Below are positions 34,380-43,052 of a stretch of 64,000 nucleotides of DNA, piece after piece. The notes under the pieces are model-generated. The model searched no databases, had not been told where the DNA came from, and was given only the letters and a program-made list of their open reading frames with translations. The position numbers and the translations under genes were made by a program. This stretch comes from Leptospiraceae bacterium (GTDB lineage: Bacteria > Spirochaetota > Leptospiria > Leptospirales > Leptospiraceae), in the NCBI GenBank assembly GCA_016711485.1, contig JADJSX010000025.1:310001-374000 (forward strand), given 5' to 3'. Every line of letters starts with the position of its first letter. The stretch's first letter is position 1.

Positions 34380-36833
34380 ATGGATAAATTTAATCTTCTG
34401 TCTTCTTTTTTGCGTGATCGTTATTATGACAATATCAAAGCTCATAGGATTTTGCTCGCGGAAGAAGGAATTTATTCAAATTTCCCGTCGAATTTACACG
34501 AATCATTACAAAAAGTTTTACTCTCTAGTGGTATAGAAAAATTATACGGTCACCAAGTTTCTGCTTTTGAATCCATTTCTTCAAGAAAAGACACACTTAC
34601 AGTTTCAAGAACTGCAAGCGGGAAAACACTTTCATTTTTACTTCCGATTCTAAATGACTACGTAACCGCAAAGCAGCCATTTACCACATTGTTGCTTTAT
34701 CCTACCAAGGCACTTTCACGCGATCAAGAGGGCACACTTGGGAAGTTAATGAAGCAAGTAGCAAAAGGCAAAAGAATGGGGACGTTTGATGGCGATACTC
34801 CCAAGGAAGAACGCGAAAAATTAAAGGACAATGCCGATTTTATTATTACAAATCCAGATATGCTTCATTCTGGAATTTTACCAAATCACAATCGCAAATG
34901 GAAAAATTTTCTTTCCCGTTTGAAATATATTGTAGTTGATGAAGTTCATACTTATAGAGGATCATTTGGTTCCCATGTAGCAAATGTATTTAGTAGGTTA
35001 ATACGTATTTGTCGCTTTCATGGTGCAAATCCTATTTTTATTTGTTCTTCGGCTACTGTCGGTAATCCGTCAGAACATGTTGAGGCATTATTTCAGCGAT
35101 CTTTTAATGTTATAGATAACGATACATCTCCTCGTCCAAAAAGAGATTTATTTTTTTTAAACCCTTCTCTTTTTAAAAGTATCGGAGGAGAAATGTATCG
35201 AAAAAGTCCGGCGTCCCTTTCAATTCCATTGATTCGTTTTGCTGCAGAAAATGATATTCGTACGATTTGTTTTTGTCGAGCACGTCAAGAAGTGGAAAGA
35301 TTATATACTGCTGTTATTGATTCTGCTCCACATATTCGATCAAAGGTAAAACCTTATCGAGGGGGACTTTTACCCAATGAAAGACGGCAAATTGAAGAAG
35401 ATTTGTTTTCTGGAAAAACCAATACTATTATTTCGACTAACGCTCTTGAATTAGGTATTGATGTTGGTGATTTGGATTTGTGTATTCTTTCAGGTCATCC
35501 CGGAACACTCGCTAGTTTTTGGCAACAGGCGGGCAGAGTAGGGAGAAAGGGCAAATCTGCTGCAATCGTTTTTATTGGTAAGGATTCGCCTATCGATCAA
35601 TACATGGTAAATCACCCTGAGTTTGTGACAAGTGCTCCCGTAGAGGAAGCATGGCTTTCTTCACATAATCCATATATTATTTTACAACATTTACCATGTG
35701 CGGCTTATGAATACCCACTTCAACTTGAGGAATCTCATTATGTAGGGGATACTTACTATTCTGCAGTTGATGTACTTGTAAAAAATTTAACACTTAAACC
35801 GTACCACGAATCGTATCGTTACAACCTTCAAAATTACCCTGCTATGGGTGTAAATTTGCGAGGTATGACGGATTACAATGTAGATATTTATCATGATGGA
35901 AAAGTGATTGGAGAAATTGATCCAATCAGTGCGCGTGCCGCCCTTCACAAAGATGCAATTTATCAACATTTAGGTAAACGTTATATATCTCTGGAATTGG
36001 ATTTGGAAAAAAAACTTTGCGAAGTTGACCAAGTAAATGTTGATTATTATACCGAAGCAGTTTGGGAAACCATGATAAATATGACCGAAGTTGATGAGAG
36101 TAAAATCTTACAAGGTGGGCTTTTGAATTTTGGAGAAGTTAATGTAAATAAACAACCCAAACTCTATAAAAAAATCAAAGAACGAACTCATGAAAATATC
36201 GGTTATGGTCCAATTACTCTCCCACCTTTTATTTATGACACAACCGGTCTTTGTTTATATCCACCGCCAATTTGGATACAAACAATCGAAGCGGTTGATA
36301 AACGTTATTCGGAAGCAGCAATGTATGGTTTGAGTTATATTTTAAAACGTTCGGCACCAAGTTTATGTATGGCCGATGTAAGCGATATACATACGGATGT
36401 TTCTCTTACTGAAGTTGTGCGTAACGAATGGAAATCTGCTCTTTACCTATATGATGCTCACGAAGGAGGAGTAGGATATGCAGAAAAAATCTACGATAAA
36501 ATTACTAATGCTCTAGAGCTTTGTTTAGCTATTATCGATGAGTGCGAATGTGATGCGGGTTGTCCTTCTTGTGTAACGTCTAATCCGACAGGTCTTGAAA
36601 ATCGAGATTTACAAGACCTACTCGAAGAGTCCAATGCATCTGTCGAATGTACCAAAAGTTTAATTCAAGTGCTATTGACTGGTAATATTGAATTGCCTAA
36701 AATAATTTTGCATAAACATCCTTCTCCAAAAAAGGTAGAACAAGTGGCACCTAATTCAGAAAAAATTAAATTAGAAAAACGTCTAAATCGCGCATCTTCG
36801 ATTTTGCAAAAGAAGCGTGATAGAATTTATTAA
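34380..36833 (+). CDS. MrfA-like superfamily 2 DEAD/DEAH helicase with zinc-binding C-terminal domain
   Basis: 817 residues. Helicase motif I is SRTASGKT (76-83), motif II DEVH, motif III SSAT, and motif VI QQAGRVGRKG. The C-terminal DUF1998-type region ends with the four-cysteine cluster CECDAGCPSC. This arrangement matches the B. subtilis MrfA/YprA and yeast Hrq1 group, 3'-5' helicases involved in repair of crosslinks and bulky lesions. The N-terminus lacks the ubiquitin-like extension of Hrq1. A coiled, lysine-rich tail follows the cysteine cluster. It stands alone after the repeat element; no partner exonuclease such as MrfB is next to it. Confidence 0.88.
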   Translation: MDKFNLLSSFLRDRYYDNIKAHRILLAEEGIYSNFPSNLHESLQKVLLSSGIEKLYGHQVSAFESISSRKDTLTVSRTASGKTLSFLLPILNDYVTAKQPFTTLLLYPTKALSRDQEGTLGKLMKQVAKGKRMGTFDGDTPKEEREKLKDNADFIITNPDMLHSGILPNHNRKWKNFLSRLKYIVVDEVHTYRGSFGSHVANVFSRLIRICRFHGANPIFICSSATVGNPSEHVEALFQRSFNVIDNDTSPRPKRDLFFLNPSLFKSIGGEMYRKSPASLSIPLIRFAAENDIRTICFCRARQEVERLYTAVIDSAPHIRSKVKPYRGGLLPNERRQIEEDLFSGKTNTIISTNALELGIDVGDLDLCILSGHPGTLASFWQQAGRVGRKGKSAAIVFIGKDSPIDQYMVNHPEFVTSAPVEEAWLSSHNPYIILQHLPCAAYEYPLQLEESHYVGDTYYSAVDVLVKNLTLKPYHESYRYNLQNYPAMGVNLRGMTDYNVDIYHDGKVIGEIDPISARAALHKDAIYQHLGKRYISLELDLEKKLCEVDQVNVDYYTEAVWETMINMTEVDESKILQGGLLNFGEVNVNKQPKLYKKIKERTHENIGYGPITLPPFIYDTTGLCLYPPPIWIQTIEAVDKRYSEAAMYGLSYILKRSAPSLCMADVSDIHTDVSLTEVVRNEWKSALYLYDAHEGGVGYAEKIYDKITNALELCLAIIDECECDAGCPSCVTSNPTGLENRDLQDLLEESNASVECTKSLIQVLLTGNIELPKIILHKHPSPKKVEQVAPNSEKIKLEKRLNRASSILQKKRDRIY

Positions 36834-36901
36834 TTTTACGGATGATGTAAAATCTAATCCAGAGATGTACGTTATGTTGCAGCCTAAGAAATTACAGCGA
36901 G

Positions 36902-37876
36902 TTACTTACTTTCCAGTTTTTTATATTTAACTTTACCTGCGCCTTCTACATATGTGTCAGCATTAAGATAACCGAAATATTCTTCCCCTTTTGATATGAA
37001 TTTTTCGTTTTCTCTATTGAATTGAAATCGATCAAAGCCAGCATTGAGTCCGAATCGTTTACTTTGAGGTCCGCCAACAAATTGAATTTCTTTAAATATT
37101 CCATCCACAAGTCGAACTTTAGGGACAGAATCAAACATGTCCTTAGTATAGGTATCCTTGTCGTAGGTAAATTCAATTTCGGATACTTCTACGTATTCTT
37201 CTCCATCTCCGAGAATCCCAAGTGGATTATAGGAAAAAATACCCTTGGCGATTTTACCTTTATTGAATCCTGATACGATTTCCACTTCTAAATTATAAGA
37301 AATGGAAGGAATAAAAGTTGAACCAGTGGATAGAGTTTTAATACCTAATTTTTCGTTGATAGTAGTGATCTGAATTTCAGAAAGAAAATTATCTCCATTC
37401 GTATGTGCAGTAGCTTTTGCATTTAACTCGTAAATAAAAGATCCAGCCGGTGCGATTAATTCCATTTTGACTACATTTTCTAAATTTTTTCCTGAACTAT
37501 AAGTTGTGGATAATACCAAATCGCCTTCTGGTTTGTGCCTAATCCATTTTTGCCATACGATTCTTAGTTTAGCTATATGCGAAGCTCCAAAATAGTCACC
37601 TTTATCTAAGTAAAAACCTGAAATTACATATCCATTCTTTAGAATAATTTTTTCAGATCCTCCATTTCCCCCTACTTGCGGTCCACCAAAACTTAGGTCT
37701 TCGATTTTTCCTGATTTATCAATGGCACCATAAATTGGACGAATTGAATCTACTATATCCCCATGTCGTAAAATCAAACCGGATAATACTTTATTTTTAT
37801 TGAGTCCAAGTTCGTTTGCGGATAATGTTAAATTGCCTATTATTAGAAGTAGTGATATGTATTTTAGAAATTTCAT
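36902..37876 (-). CDS. secreted protein with a jacalin-like lectin domain
   Basis: 324 residues. A signal peptide (MKFLKYISLLLIIGNLTLSA) precedes a jacalin-like domain at about 31-110: VLSGLILRHGDIVDSIRPIYG, then FGGPQVGGNGGSEKIIL, then GYVISGFYLDKGD. These are the hallmarks of that beta-prism lectin fold (RxGD-x-IDSI, GG-x-GG, YI-x-GF). A second GGPQ near the C-terminus (about 266-272, EIQFVGGPQSKRFGL) suggests a further related unit. Lectins of this fold bind mannose or galactose. AGGAG precedes the ATG. The function is an inference from the fold pattern; export is clear from the signal peptide. Confidence 0.68.
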   Translation of the reverse strand: MKFLKYISLLLIIGNLTLSANELGLNKNKVLSGLILRHGDIVDSIRPIYGAIDKSGKIEDLSFGGPQVGGNGGSEKIILKNGYVISGFYLDKGDYFGASHIAKLRIVWQKWIRHKPEGDLVLSTTYSSGKNLENVVKMELIAPAGSFIYELNAKATAHTNGDNFLSEIQITTINEKLGIKTLSTGSTFIPSISYNLEVEIVSGFNKGKIAKGIFSYNPLGILGDGEEYVEVSEIEFTYDKDTYTKDMFDSVPKVRLVDGIFKEIQFVGGPQSKRFGLNAGFDRFQFNRENEKFISKGEEYFGYLNADTYVEGAGKVKYKKLESK

Positions 37877-37907
37877 TTTATTTCTCCTTATGATTTTTAT
37901 TTACAGA

Positions 37908-37948
37908 TGTAACAAGGAAGGTGAAAAAAATCGAGCCTTCCTTGTTAC
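37908..37948. terminator. strong hairpin between two minus-strand genes
   Basis: TGTAACAAGGAAGG at 37908-37921 is the exact inverse of CCTTCCTTGTTACA at 37935-37948: a 14-base perfect stem with a 13-base A-rich loop. It overlaps the stop codon of the TPR gene (37945-37947) and lies upstream of the lectin gene. A T-run follows on the plus strand, not on the minus strand, so it is either a terminator of atypical form or a processing/stability element for the hpf-TPR transcript. Confidence 0.7.
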
Positions 37949-38889
37949 AAATCTTTTTCTCTTTTATTATCTGCCCTTCGGTCTAAAATTTCTGGATCAA
38001 TGATGTTTATTTTATTTTTTACTTTTTTAGTTAGTTCAGAATTTATTTGTCCCGGAAATGTATCTAAAATAGTAAGTCCGATATTTAGAATTCGGCAATT
38101 TAATTTGAATTTTAGTTCAGGACGTTCTGTATTAAGATTGGATTCTAGTCGCATCATCTCAATAAAAAGTTGATTCACCTCTTCTCGGCTATAATCTCTA
38201 ATTTCGGGAATTAGATTTTTTTCGAGGCAGTAAACAGGAAGGATTTCCCGAATTTCTTCCTGGGACTCGAATTGTTCTCCTAATTCCATTATGGCTGTGG
38301 TAAGAGGTTCCGATTTCACAATTTCCAAATTTAGTAAATCAGGATTGTTTAACATAGCAAGGCGATAGTACATTCTACTTCTAGAATGATCTCCTAAATG
38401 ATAAAGACACTCGGCTTCGTAGAATAAATTCTGCATCGATACATCTTGGAATTTCTTTGAATACTCTAGAATATCTCGTGCATTTTTGTAATCGCCGATC
38501 CGGATAAGGCACATGGCAAGATTAGAGAGTACATTTTTATCAAGTCCGTGCATTCCTTCTTTTTGGTAAGCGATTCTAAACTGGGTAGATGCTTCACTTA
38601 AAATACAGAAAGTTACAGATTCATAACTATCATTCTTGGGGAAGGCACGTTTTGTGATTTCTTGAACGAATTGGTTGAACATTTCAACGAGTAAGTTTCC
38701 GCGGAATTTGCCTTCGCGGGTAGTGAGAATAGATTCTATTCGGTTGTCCCAGTAGCTGGCTATATAATAACCAGCTACGTATTCTTGCTTATTGGGGTCT
38801 ATGTCTAATAGTTCAAAGAAGATATGTTTTGCGTTTTCAAACTCCCCTTCTCTTAACTTAAAATTACCTTCTTCAAACTTTACTTGCAT
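37945..38889 (-). CDS. TPR protein coupled to hpf
   Basis: 314 residues with at least two clear TPR-like pairs: VKFEEGNFKLREGEFENAKHIFFELLDIDPNKQ (about 3-35) and NLAMCLIRIGDYKNARDILEYSKKF followed by NLFYEAECLYHLGDHSRSRMYYRLAML (about 125-195). No signal peptide is present, so it is likely cytoplasmic. Its start codon (38887-38889) directly abuts the hpf stop (38890-38892), so the two are translationally coupled. The function is unknown; coupling to a ribosome hibernation factor suggests a link to translation or growth arrest, which is an inference. Confidence 0.75.
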   Translation of the reverse strand: MQVKFEEGNFKLREGEFENAKHIFFELLDIDPNKQEYVAGYYIASYWDNRIESILTTREGKFRGNLLVEMFNQFVQEITKRAFPKNDSYESVTFCILSEASTQFRIAYQKEGMHGLDKNVLSNLAMCLIRIGDYKNARDILEYSKKFQDVSMQNLFYEAECLYHLGDHSRSRMYYRLAMLNNPDLLNLEIVKSEPLTTAIMELGEQFESQEEIREILPVYCLEKNLIPEIRDYSREEVNQLFIEMMRLESNLNTERPELKFKLNCRILNIGLTILDTFPGQINSELTKKVKNKINIIDPEILDRRADNKREKDL

Positions 38890-39192
38890 CTACCTCATTG
38901 TTTTTGAATGTGCAGCTTTTTTATCGTGAAACCGATTTAGCTGACGTTCAATTTTATCCTCTAGCCCGTCAATACAGGCATAAATATCCTTATTAATATT
39001 ATGAGCATTAAAACTCGATTGGTCCCCGCGAAGATTCATATTGATATGAATTTCCCCATGTACCATGTGAAATGACACATCGCATGAAGTGATTTTATGT
39101 AAATACTTATTAATTCTTTCAAGCTTTTTTGTTGCGTATTCTTCCGCTGCTGCTGAATGATCTAGGTGTTTCCAAGTGTATTTAATTTTCAT
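38890..39192 (-). CDS. hpf: ribosome hibernation-promoting factor, short form
   Basis: 100 residues from ATG 39190-39192, chosen because AGGAGA stands eight bases ahead; the frame extends upstream to 39252, but without a ribosome site and outside the family. The sequence MKIKYTWKHLDHSAAAEEYATKKLERINKYLHKI, then CDVSFHMVHGEIHINMNLRG, then DIYACIDGLEDKIERQLNRF, is the HPF/RaiA fold that binds the 30S decoding centre and silences or dimerises ribosomes in resting cells. The short form lacks the C-terminal dimerisation domain of long HPF. The TPR gene starts at its stop codon. Confidence 0.9.
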   Translation of the reverse strand: MKIKYTWKHLDHSAAAEEYATKKLERINKYLHKITSCDVSFHMVHGEIHINMNLRGDQSSFNAHNINKDIYACIDGLEDKIERQLNRFHDKKAAHSKTMR

Positions 39193-39984
39193 TGTTCCAA
39201 TCTCCTGCTTTAAGCTATGTCTATTTTCACACTTATATATTTTTATAGTCAAGTACTATCGAAAAAAATCTCTTTATATTCAAAAAAAGTACACAAAAAT
39301 AAATTAAATGTTAAAGTATTTTCTAGAATTCTTCTAAAATATTTTTTAAAAAAAATTTTTTTTTTCGTCGGAGGTATTTTTTCGGGAGTCTAAAAATTTT
39401 ATATTTCGCATGGCATTTAGGAAATTTTTTGTTGAATGGATCACTGTCTATATATGGGGTAATTCGTTATTATTCGTTGGACTTGAAATGTAGTTAAATA
39501 GAATTCAAGGTTTAGAAACTTATGTTACGCAAAAAAGAAAAATTGGGAAGAAAGTCCATCATTCTGTTTCGACATTGTTGTGATAGCAACAATGGGCTCG
39601 AGCAATAGCGAAAGATATGGAGTAAGAAACATTGAGTTCGAGTGCAAACAGCAAGTGGACACTGGACTCACCATAACTCAATCATTTCTTGTTAAGAAAT
39701 GATAATAGCGATAGCGTAAGGTGATATAGTAAAATTGTATTCTTGATTTTTTACGGAATAGTCTAGATTTGTAAGGGAAAGTTTGGTGATACAAATATTG
39801 AGATTAATTGAAAATCGATTTTCAAGTTTCGAAAACGTCTTAGATATAAATTAAACTAGATTTTTCATAATAAAACCCCAAAAAATCGATGATAAATCTC
39901 ATGAATTTTGTAAAAGCAAAGAATGATTAATTCATTTACAATAAAGTTACAGTGTTTGCTATGTAATCCAGAGGGAATAAAAGT
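39193..39984. other. long intergenic region with A/T tracts and a family-1 element
   Basis: 790 bases without a gene. From about 39342 to 39366 there is an A-tract followed by a T-tract of some 9 and 12 bases, likely strongly bent DNA and prone to slippage. From about 39520 to 39730 lies copy D of the family-1 element. The last 250 bases are AT-rich and lead into AGAGGGA ahead of the DUF4912 gene. The upstream promoter of hpf must lie near 39195-39300 but I cannot define it. Confidence 0.6.
39515..39731 (+). repeat. family-1 inverted-repeat element (copy D)
   Basis: Begins with TTATGTTACGCAAAAAAG and ends ATAGCGATAGCGTAAGGTGA. It contains two perfect hairpins: CATTGTTG/CAACAATG (39573-39580 with 39587-39594) and ATCATTTCTT/AAGAAATGAT (39681-39690 with 39694-39703). 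It shares GAAACATTGAGTTCGAGTGC with copy B and the GTGGACACTGGACTCACC block with copies A and B. Length about 215 bases. Confidence 0.75.
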
Positions 39985-40656
39985 ATGAATGAAGGAATGA
40001 AAAAGAGAATTTATTTAGATCCAAACCTAAACCGACTCTCCGAATATTATGATAGAGATATTGTAAAAGTGCTCTCTAAGAATTTAAAAGAAGCCTATTT
40101 ATTTTGGGGAATAAGTACTAAAAGTTTTGAGAATATATTAAATACATTTGAATGTAGCAAAGAAGAAATATTTTTTAAGTTATTAGTCAATTATAGACAA
40201 GAAGATAAAATTCAAAGGCACAAAGAAATTTTTGTTCCACCTTTTACAAATAATTGGTTTTTACAATTCGAACAAACGATTAAAAGTTTAAAAGTTGAAG
40301 TGATTGCATATAGCCACGGTGGTCATAATTATAGTCTTCTTCATTCTGCAGAAATTTCTGTACCCAGCCATAAACCAAGTAAAATTCTACATAAAGATTG
40401 GATCAAACCTGCTTGGGTTCAAAATAATAATGTAGTCGAAATTAATGGAGAAATCCATTTACAAGATGGACCCAAAACAGATCAGAATAATTTTTTAAAT
40501 TCTGAGGATAGTAACTTTAACAATCTTACTAGTGATGAACTACCTGAATGGCACGAAGGTTTTTTTGTTTGGCCGGATGGCTCATCTGGATTTATGGGAT
40601 CTTCAGGAATATTCGCATCATCATCTAATCATATGAGGAAGTCAAATGAACAGTAA
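39985..40656 (+). CDS. DUF4912 protein coupled to GH57 branching enzyme
   Basis: 223 residues, cytoplasmic. The region LKEAYLFWGISTKSFENILNTFECSKEE and the following WFLQFEQTIKSLKVEVIAYSHGGHNYSLLHSAEIS have the pattern of DUF4912, which often occurs next to GH57 alpha-glucan enzymes and may bind glucan or position the partner. AGAGGGA stands nine bases before the ATG. The gene overlaps the GH57 start by 11 bases, so the two are translationally coupled, which strengthens the link. The C-terminal tail (GFFVWPDGSSGFMGSSGIFASSS) is low complexity. Family call moderate; function inferred from context. Confidence 0.75.
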   Translation: MNEGMKKRIYLDPNLNRLSEYYDRDIVKVLSKNLKEAYLFWGISTKSFENILNTFECSKEEIFFKLLVNYRQEDKIQRHKEIFVPPFTNNWFLQFEQTIKSLKVEVIAYSHGGHNYSLLHSAEISVPSHKPSKILHKDWIKPAWVQNNNVVEINGEIHLQDGPKTDQNNFLNSEDSNFNNLTSDELPEWHEGFFVWPDGSSGFMGSSGIFASSSNHMRKSNEQ

Positions 40657-42250
40657 AGTCGGATACCAAATTTTTGTATTGCATGCGCATTTACCTTACG
40701 TTAGGCACAAAGGTTATTCACCTGCGTTTCTAGAAGAGAACTGGTTGAATGAAGCTATTTTAGAAACTTATTTACCGTTAATAAAATCATTTCGTAATTT
40801 AAAAAAGGAAAATGTTCATTTTAGAATTACCATGACATTTACTCCAACTTTACTTTCTATGTTGGAAGATGAATATCTAAGGGATAAATTTCTTAAATAT
40901 TTAGATAATCTGATTGAACTATCCGAAAAAGAAGTTAAACGAACTACTTACGATTTGCATTTGAATTATCTTTCTAAATATTATCTTGAAAATTTCCAAG
41001 AAAATAAAAAACTATTTTTAGAACTTGATAAAGATATTGTCGCTGGTTTTAAAGAATTTGTAATCGATGGTTCTTTGGAAGTCATTACTTGTCCGGCTAC
41101 TCATGGTTTTCTCCCACTGTTAGAAAGTGAACCATCTTCCGTACATGCCCAGATTCATATTGGAAGAAAAACTCACAAAAAATTCTGGGGCCTTGAACCA
41201 CGTGGGATTTGGCTTTCTGAATGTGCGTATTATCTTGGTGTTGAAAAGTTTTTAGCAGATGAAGGAATTCGTTATTTTTTTGTGGATACTCATGGTATTG
41301 CGAATGCGACTCCTCGGCCTCGTTACGGAGTTTATGCTCCTGTAGAAGTGGGTAATGGTGTTTTTGCGTTTGCTCGTGATAAGGAGAGCTCAGCACAAGT
41401 ATGGAGTTCAATTCATGGTTATCCCGGTGATTTCCGTTATAGAGAATATTATCGTGATATAGGTTTTGATTTGGATTATGAATATATCAAAGACTATGTT
41501 CATCCGACTGGAATTCGACTCAATACTGGGATCAAATACCACAGAATTACCGGAAAAACAGATTATAAAGATTATTATCATCCTGATTGGGCGATAGAGG
41601 CTGCCGGAAATCATGCTGAGGATTTTATGCGTAGCCGTATTGCTCAATCCGAAAAAATTCTACATGAAGAAGGTCAACCGGCAGTAATTGTTTCCCCATA
41701 TGATGCAGAGCTTTATGGGCATTGGTGGTATGAAGGACCTAAGTTTATTGAATTTTTATTCAAAAAAATGCACTTTGACCAAGACAAAATTGAATCAGTT
41801 CATCCTATGCAAGTTTTGGGGCTAATCCCTCGTATCCAAAGCGTAAAAATGGATATGTCTAGTTGGGGAGAAGACGGATATTCCGATGTCTGGTTAAACC
41901 CTGGTAATGAATGGATTTATAGGCATATAATGGAATGTTGTATTATAATGGATCAAACAGTTCATTTACATGTACATACAGAAAATTCCGTTATTCGCAG
42001 AATCATTAATCAAATGGGAAGGGAGTTACTTTTACTGCAAAGTTCTGATTGGCCATTTATTATGAAAATGGGAACAATGGTGGATTATGCTGAGAAAAGA
42101 GTTCGAATCCATACAAATTTATTCTTTGAGTTAACCTCTATGTTAAGTCTGGAGAATTTTAAAGAAGATAGGCTGAAAGAAATTGAAGAAGAGCACCCTA
42201 TATTTCCTGAAATGAGATTCGAAGATTTTATTTGGAAAAAACACAATTAG
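40646..42250 (+). CDS. GH57-family 1,4-alpha-glucan branching enzyme
   Basis: 534 residues. The GH57 fold begins with FVLHAHLPYVRHKG. Conserved catalytic segments are visible: nucleophile E192 in WLSECAYYLG and acid/base D353 in SPYDAELYGHWWYEGP. The C-terminal helical domain (about 420-530; DVWLNPGNEWIYRHI, FELTSMLSLE) is typical of the DUF1957 branching enzymes. The enzyme forms alpha-1,6 branches in glycogen-like polymers in the cytoplasm. Coupling to the DUF4912 gene supports a role in storage or intracellular glucan. The stop overlaps that of the facing nitroreductase by four bases. Confidence 0.9.
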   Translation: MNSKVGYQIFVLHAHLPYVRHKGYSPAFLEENWLNEAILETYLPLIKSFRNLKKENVHFRITMTFTPTLLSMLEDEYLRDKFLKYLDNLIELSEKEVKRTTYDLHLNYLSKYYLENFQENKKLFLELDKDIVAGFKEFVIDGSLEVITCPATHGFLPLLESEPSSVHAQIHIGRKTHKKFWGLEPRGIWLSECAYYLGVEKFLADEGIRYFFVDTHGIANATPRPRYGVYAPVEVGNGVFAFARDKESSAQVWSSIHGYPGDFRYREYYRDIGFDLDYEYIKDYVHPTGIRLNTGIKYHRITGKTDYKDYYHPDWAIEAAGNHAEDFMRSRIAQSEKILHEEGQPAVIVSPYDAELYGHWWYEGPKFIEFLFKKMHFDQDKIESVHPMQVLGLIPRIQSVKMDMSSWGEDGYSDVWLNPGNEWIYRHIMECCIIMDQTVHLHVHTENSVIRRIINQMGRELLLLQSSDWPFIMKMGTMVDYAEKRVRIHTNLFFELTSMLSLENFKEDRLKEIEEEHPIFPEMRFEDFIWKKHN

Positions 42251-42978
42251 ACTTCTTTAATAAAGTTAATTTTATCAAGTCGGATTCGTTCCCCATATAC
42301 ACCGTCAGGCGAACGTTTTCCGACAGTGATTACCATTGTGATAATTGCGTCAAATGGAAGCTCTAACATTCTTTTGATTCTACTTGAATCGTGAAATTCT
42401 ATAGGACAACTATCATATCCAAATGCTCGAACGGCTAACATAAAGTTTTCACAAGCAAGTGAACAAGATCGGACAGCCCAAATTTTCATGTCATTGATAC
42501 TGACTGGTTCTCTAGGTGTAGGAGTAAAAATTCCTCTAAAATAATATAAAATACTTTTTAAAAATCCCAAAGTATCTAAAATTCCTTGCGTATAAAAAAA
42601 AGGAATTAGCTTTTTATAATACCAAATATGACTATCTGGAATACCGCTATTACCCGTTTCAATTTTATTTAATAATTCTAGTCTATGTTTTCTCCAAGTT
42701 TTCCGTCTTGCAACACAGACTACTAATTCGGCGGCTGTTTTAGCAGTTGATTGATTTAGGCAGGCTTTTATTAACCTTGCTTTTTTTTCGGGACTTCTAA
42801 CCCAATAAAATTCCCAAGGTTGTAAATTGAAGGAGCTAGGAGCTAACAACGCCATGTCAAGACATTGTCGCATAACGTCTTCAGGGACTGGCTCGTCAGT
42901 ATAAAGACGTATACTTCTTCTTGTCTCTATAACTTTCTTGAATTGCTGTGGATCTATTTCTGGTAATCCGTCCGTCAA
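42247..42978 (-). CDS. nitroreductase-family protein
   Basis: 243 residues, TTG start at 42976-42978 with AAGGAG seven bases ahead. The N-terminus KKVIETRRSIRLYTDEPVPEDVMRQCLDMALLAPSSFNLQPWEFYWVR is the FMN-binding signature (RRSIR, APSSFNLQPW). The C-terminal part has RSCSLACENFMLAVRAFGYDSCPI, which contributes to the dimeric flavin pocket. Such enzymes reduce nitro compounds, quinones or other electrophiles with NAD(P)H. The long linker (about 120-165) with hydrophobic residues is larger than usual. The substrate is unknown. It converges on the GH57 gene. Confidence 0.85.
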   Translation of the reverse strand: MTDGLPEIDPQQFKKVIETRRSIRLYTDEPVPEDVMRQCLDMALLAPSSFNLQPWEFYWVRSPEKKARLIKACLNQSTAKTAAELVVCVARRKTWRKHRLELLNKIETGNSGIPDSHIWYYKKLIPFFYTQGILDTLGFLKSILYYFRGIFTPTPREPVSINDMKIWAVRSCSLACENFMLAVRAFGYDSCPIEFHDSSRIKRMLELPFDAIITMVITVGKRSPDGVYGERIRLDKINFIKEV

Positions 42979-43052
42979 AATTTAGCTCCTTGATTCAATT
43001 ATAACTCAGATTCGAAATTGGTTAACTTAAATTCAAAATCTGAGCACTTCAT

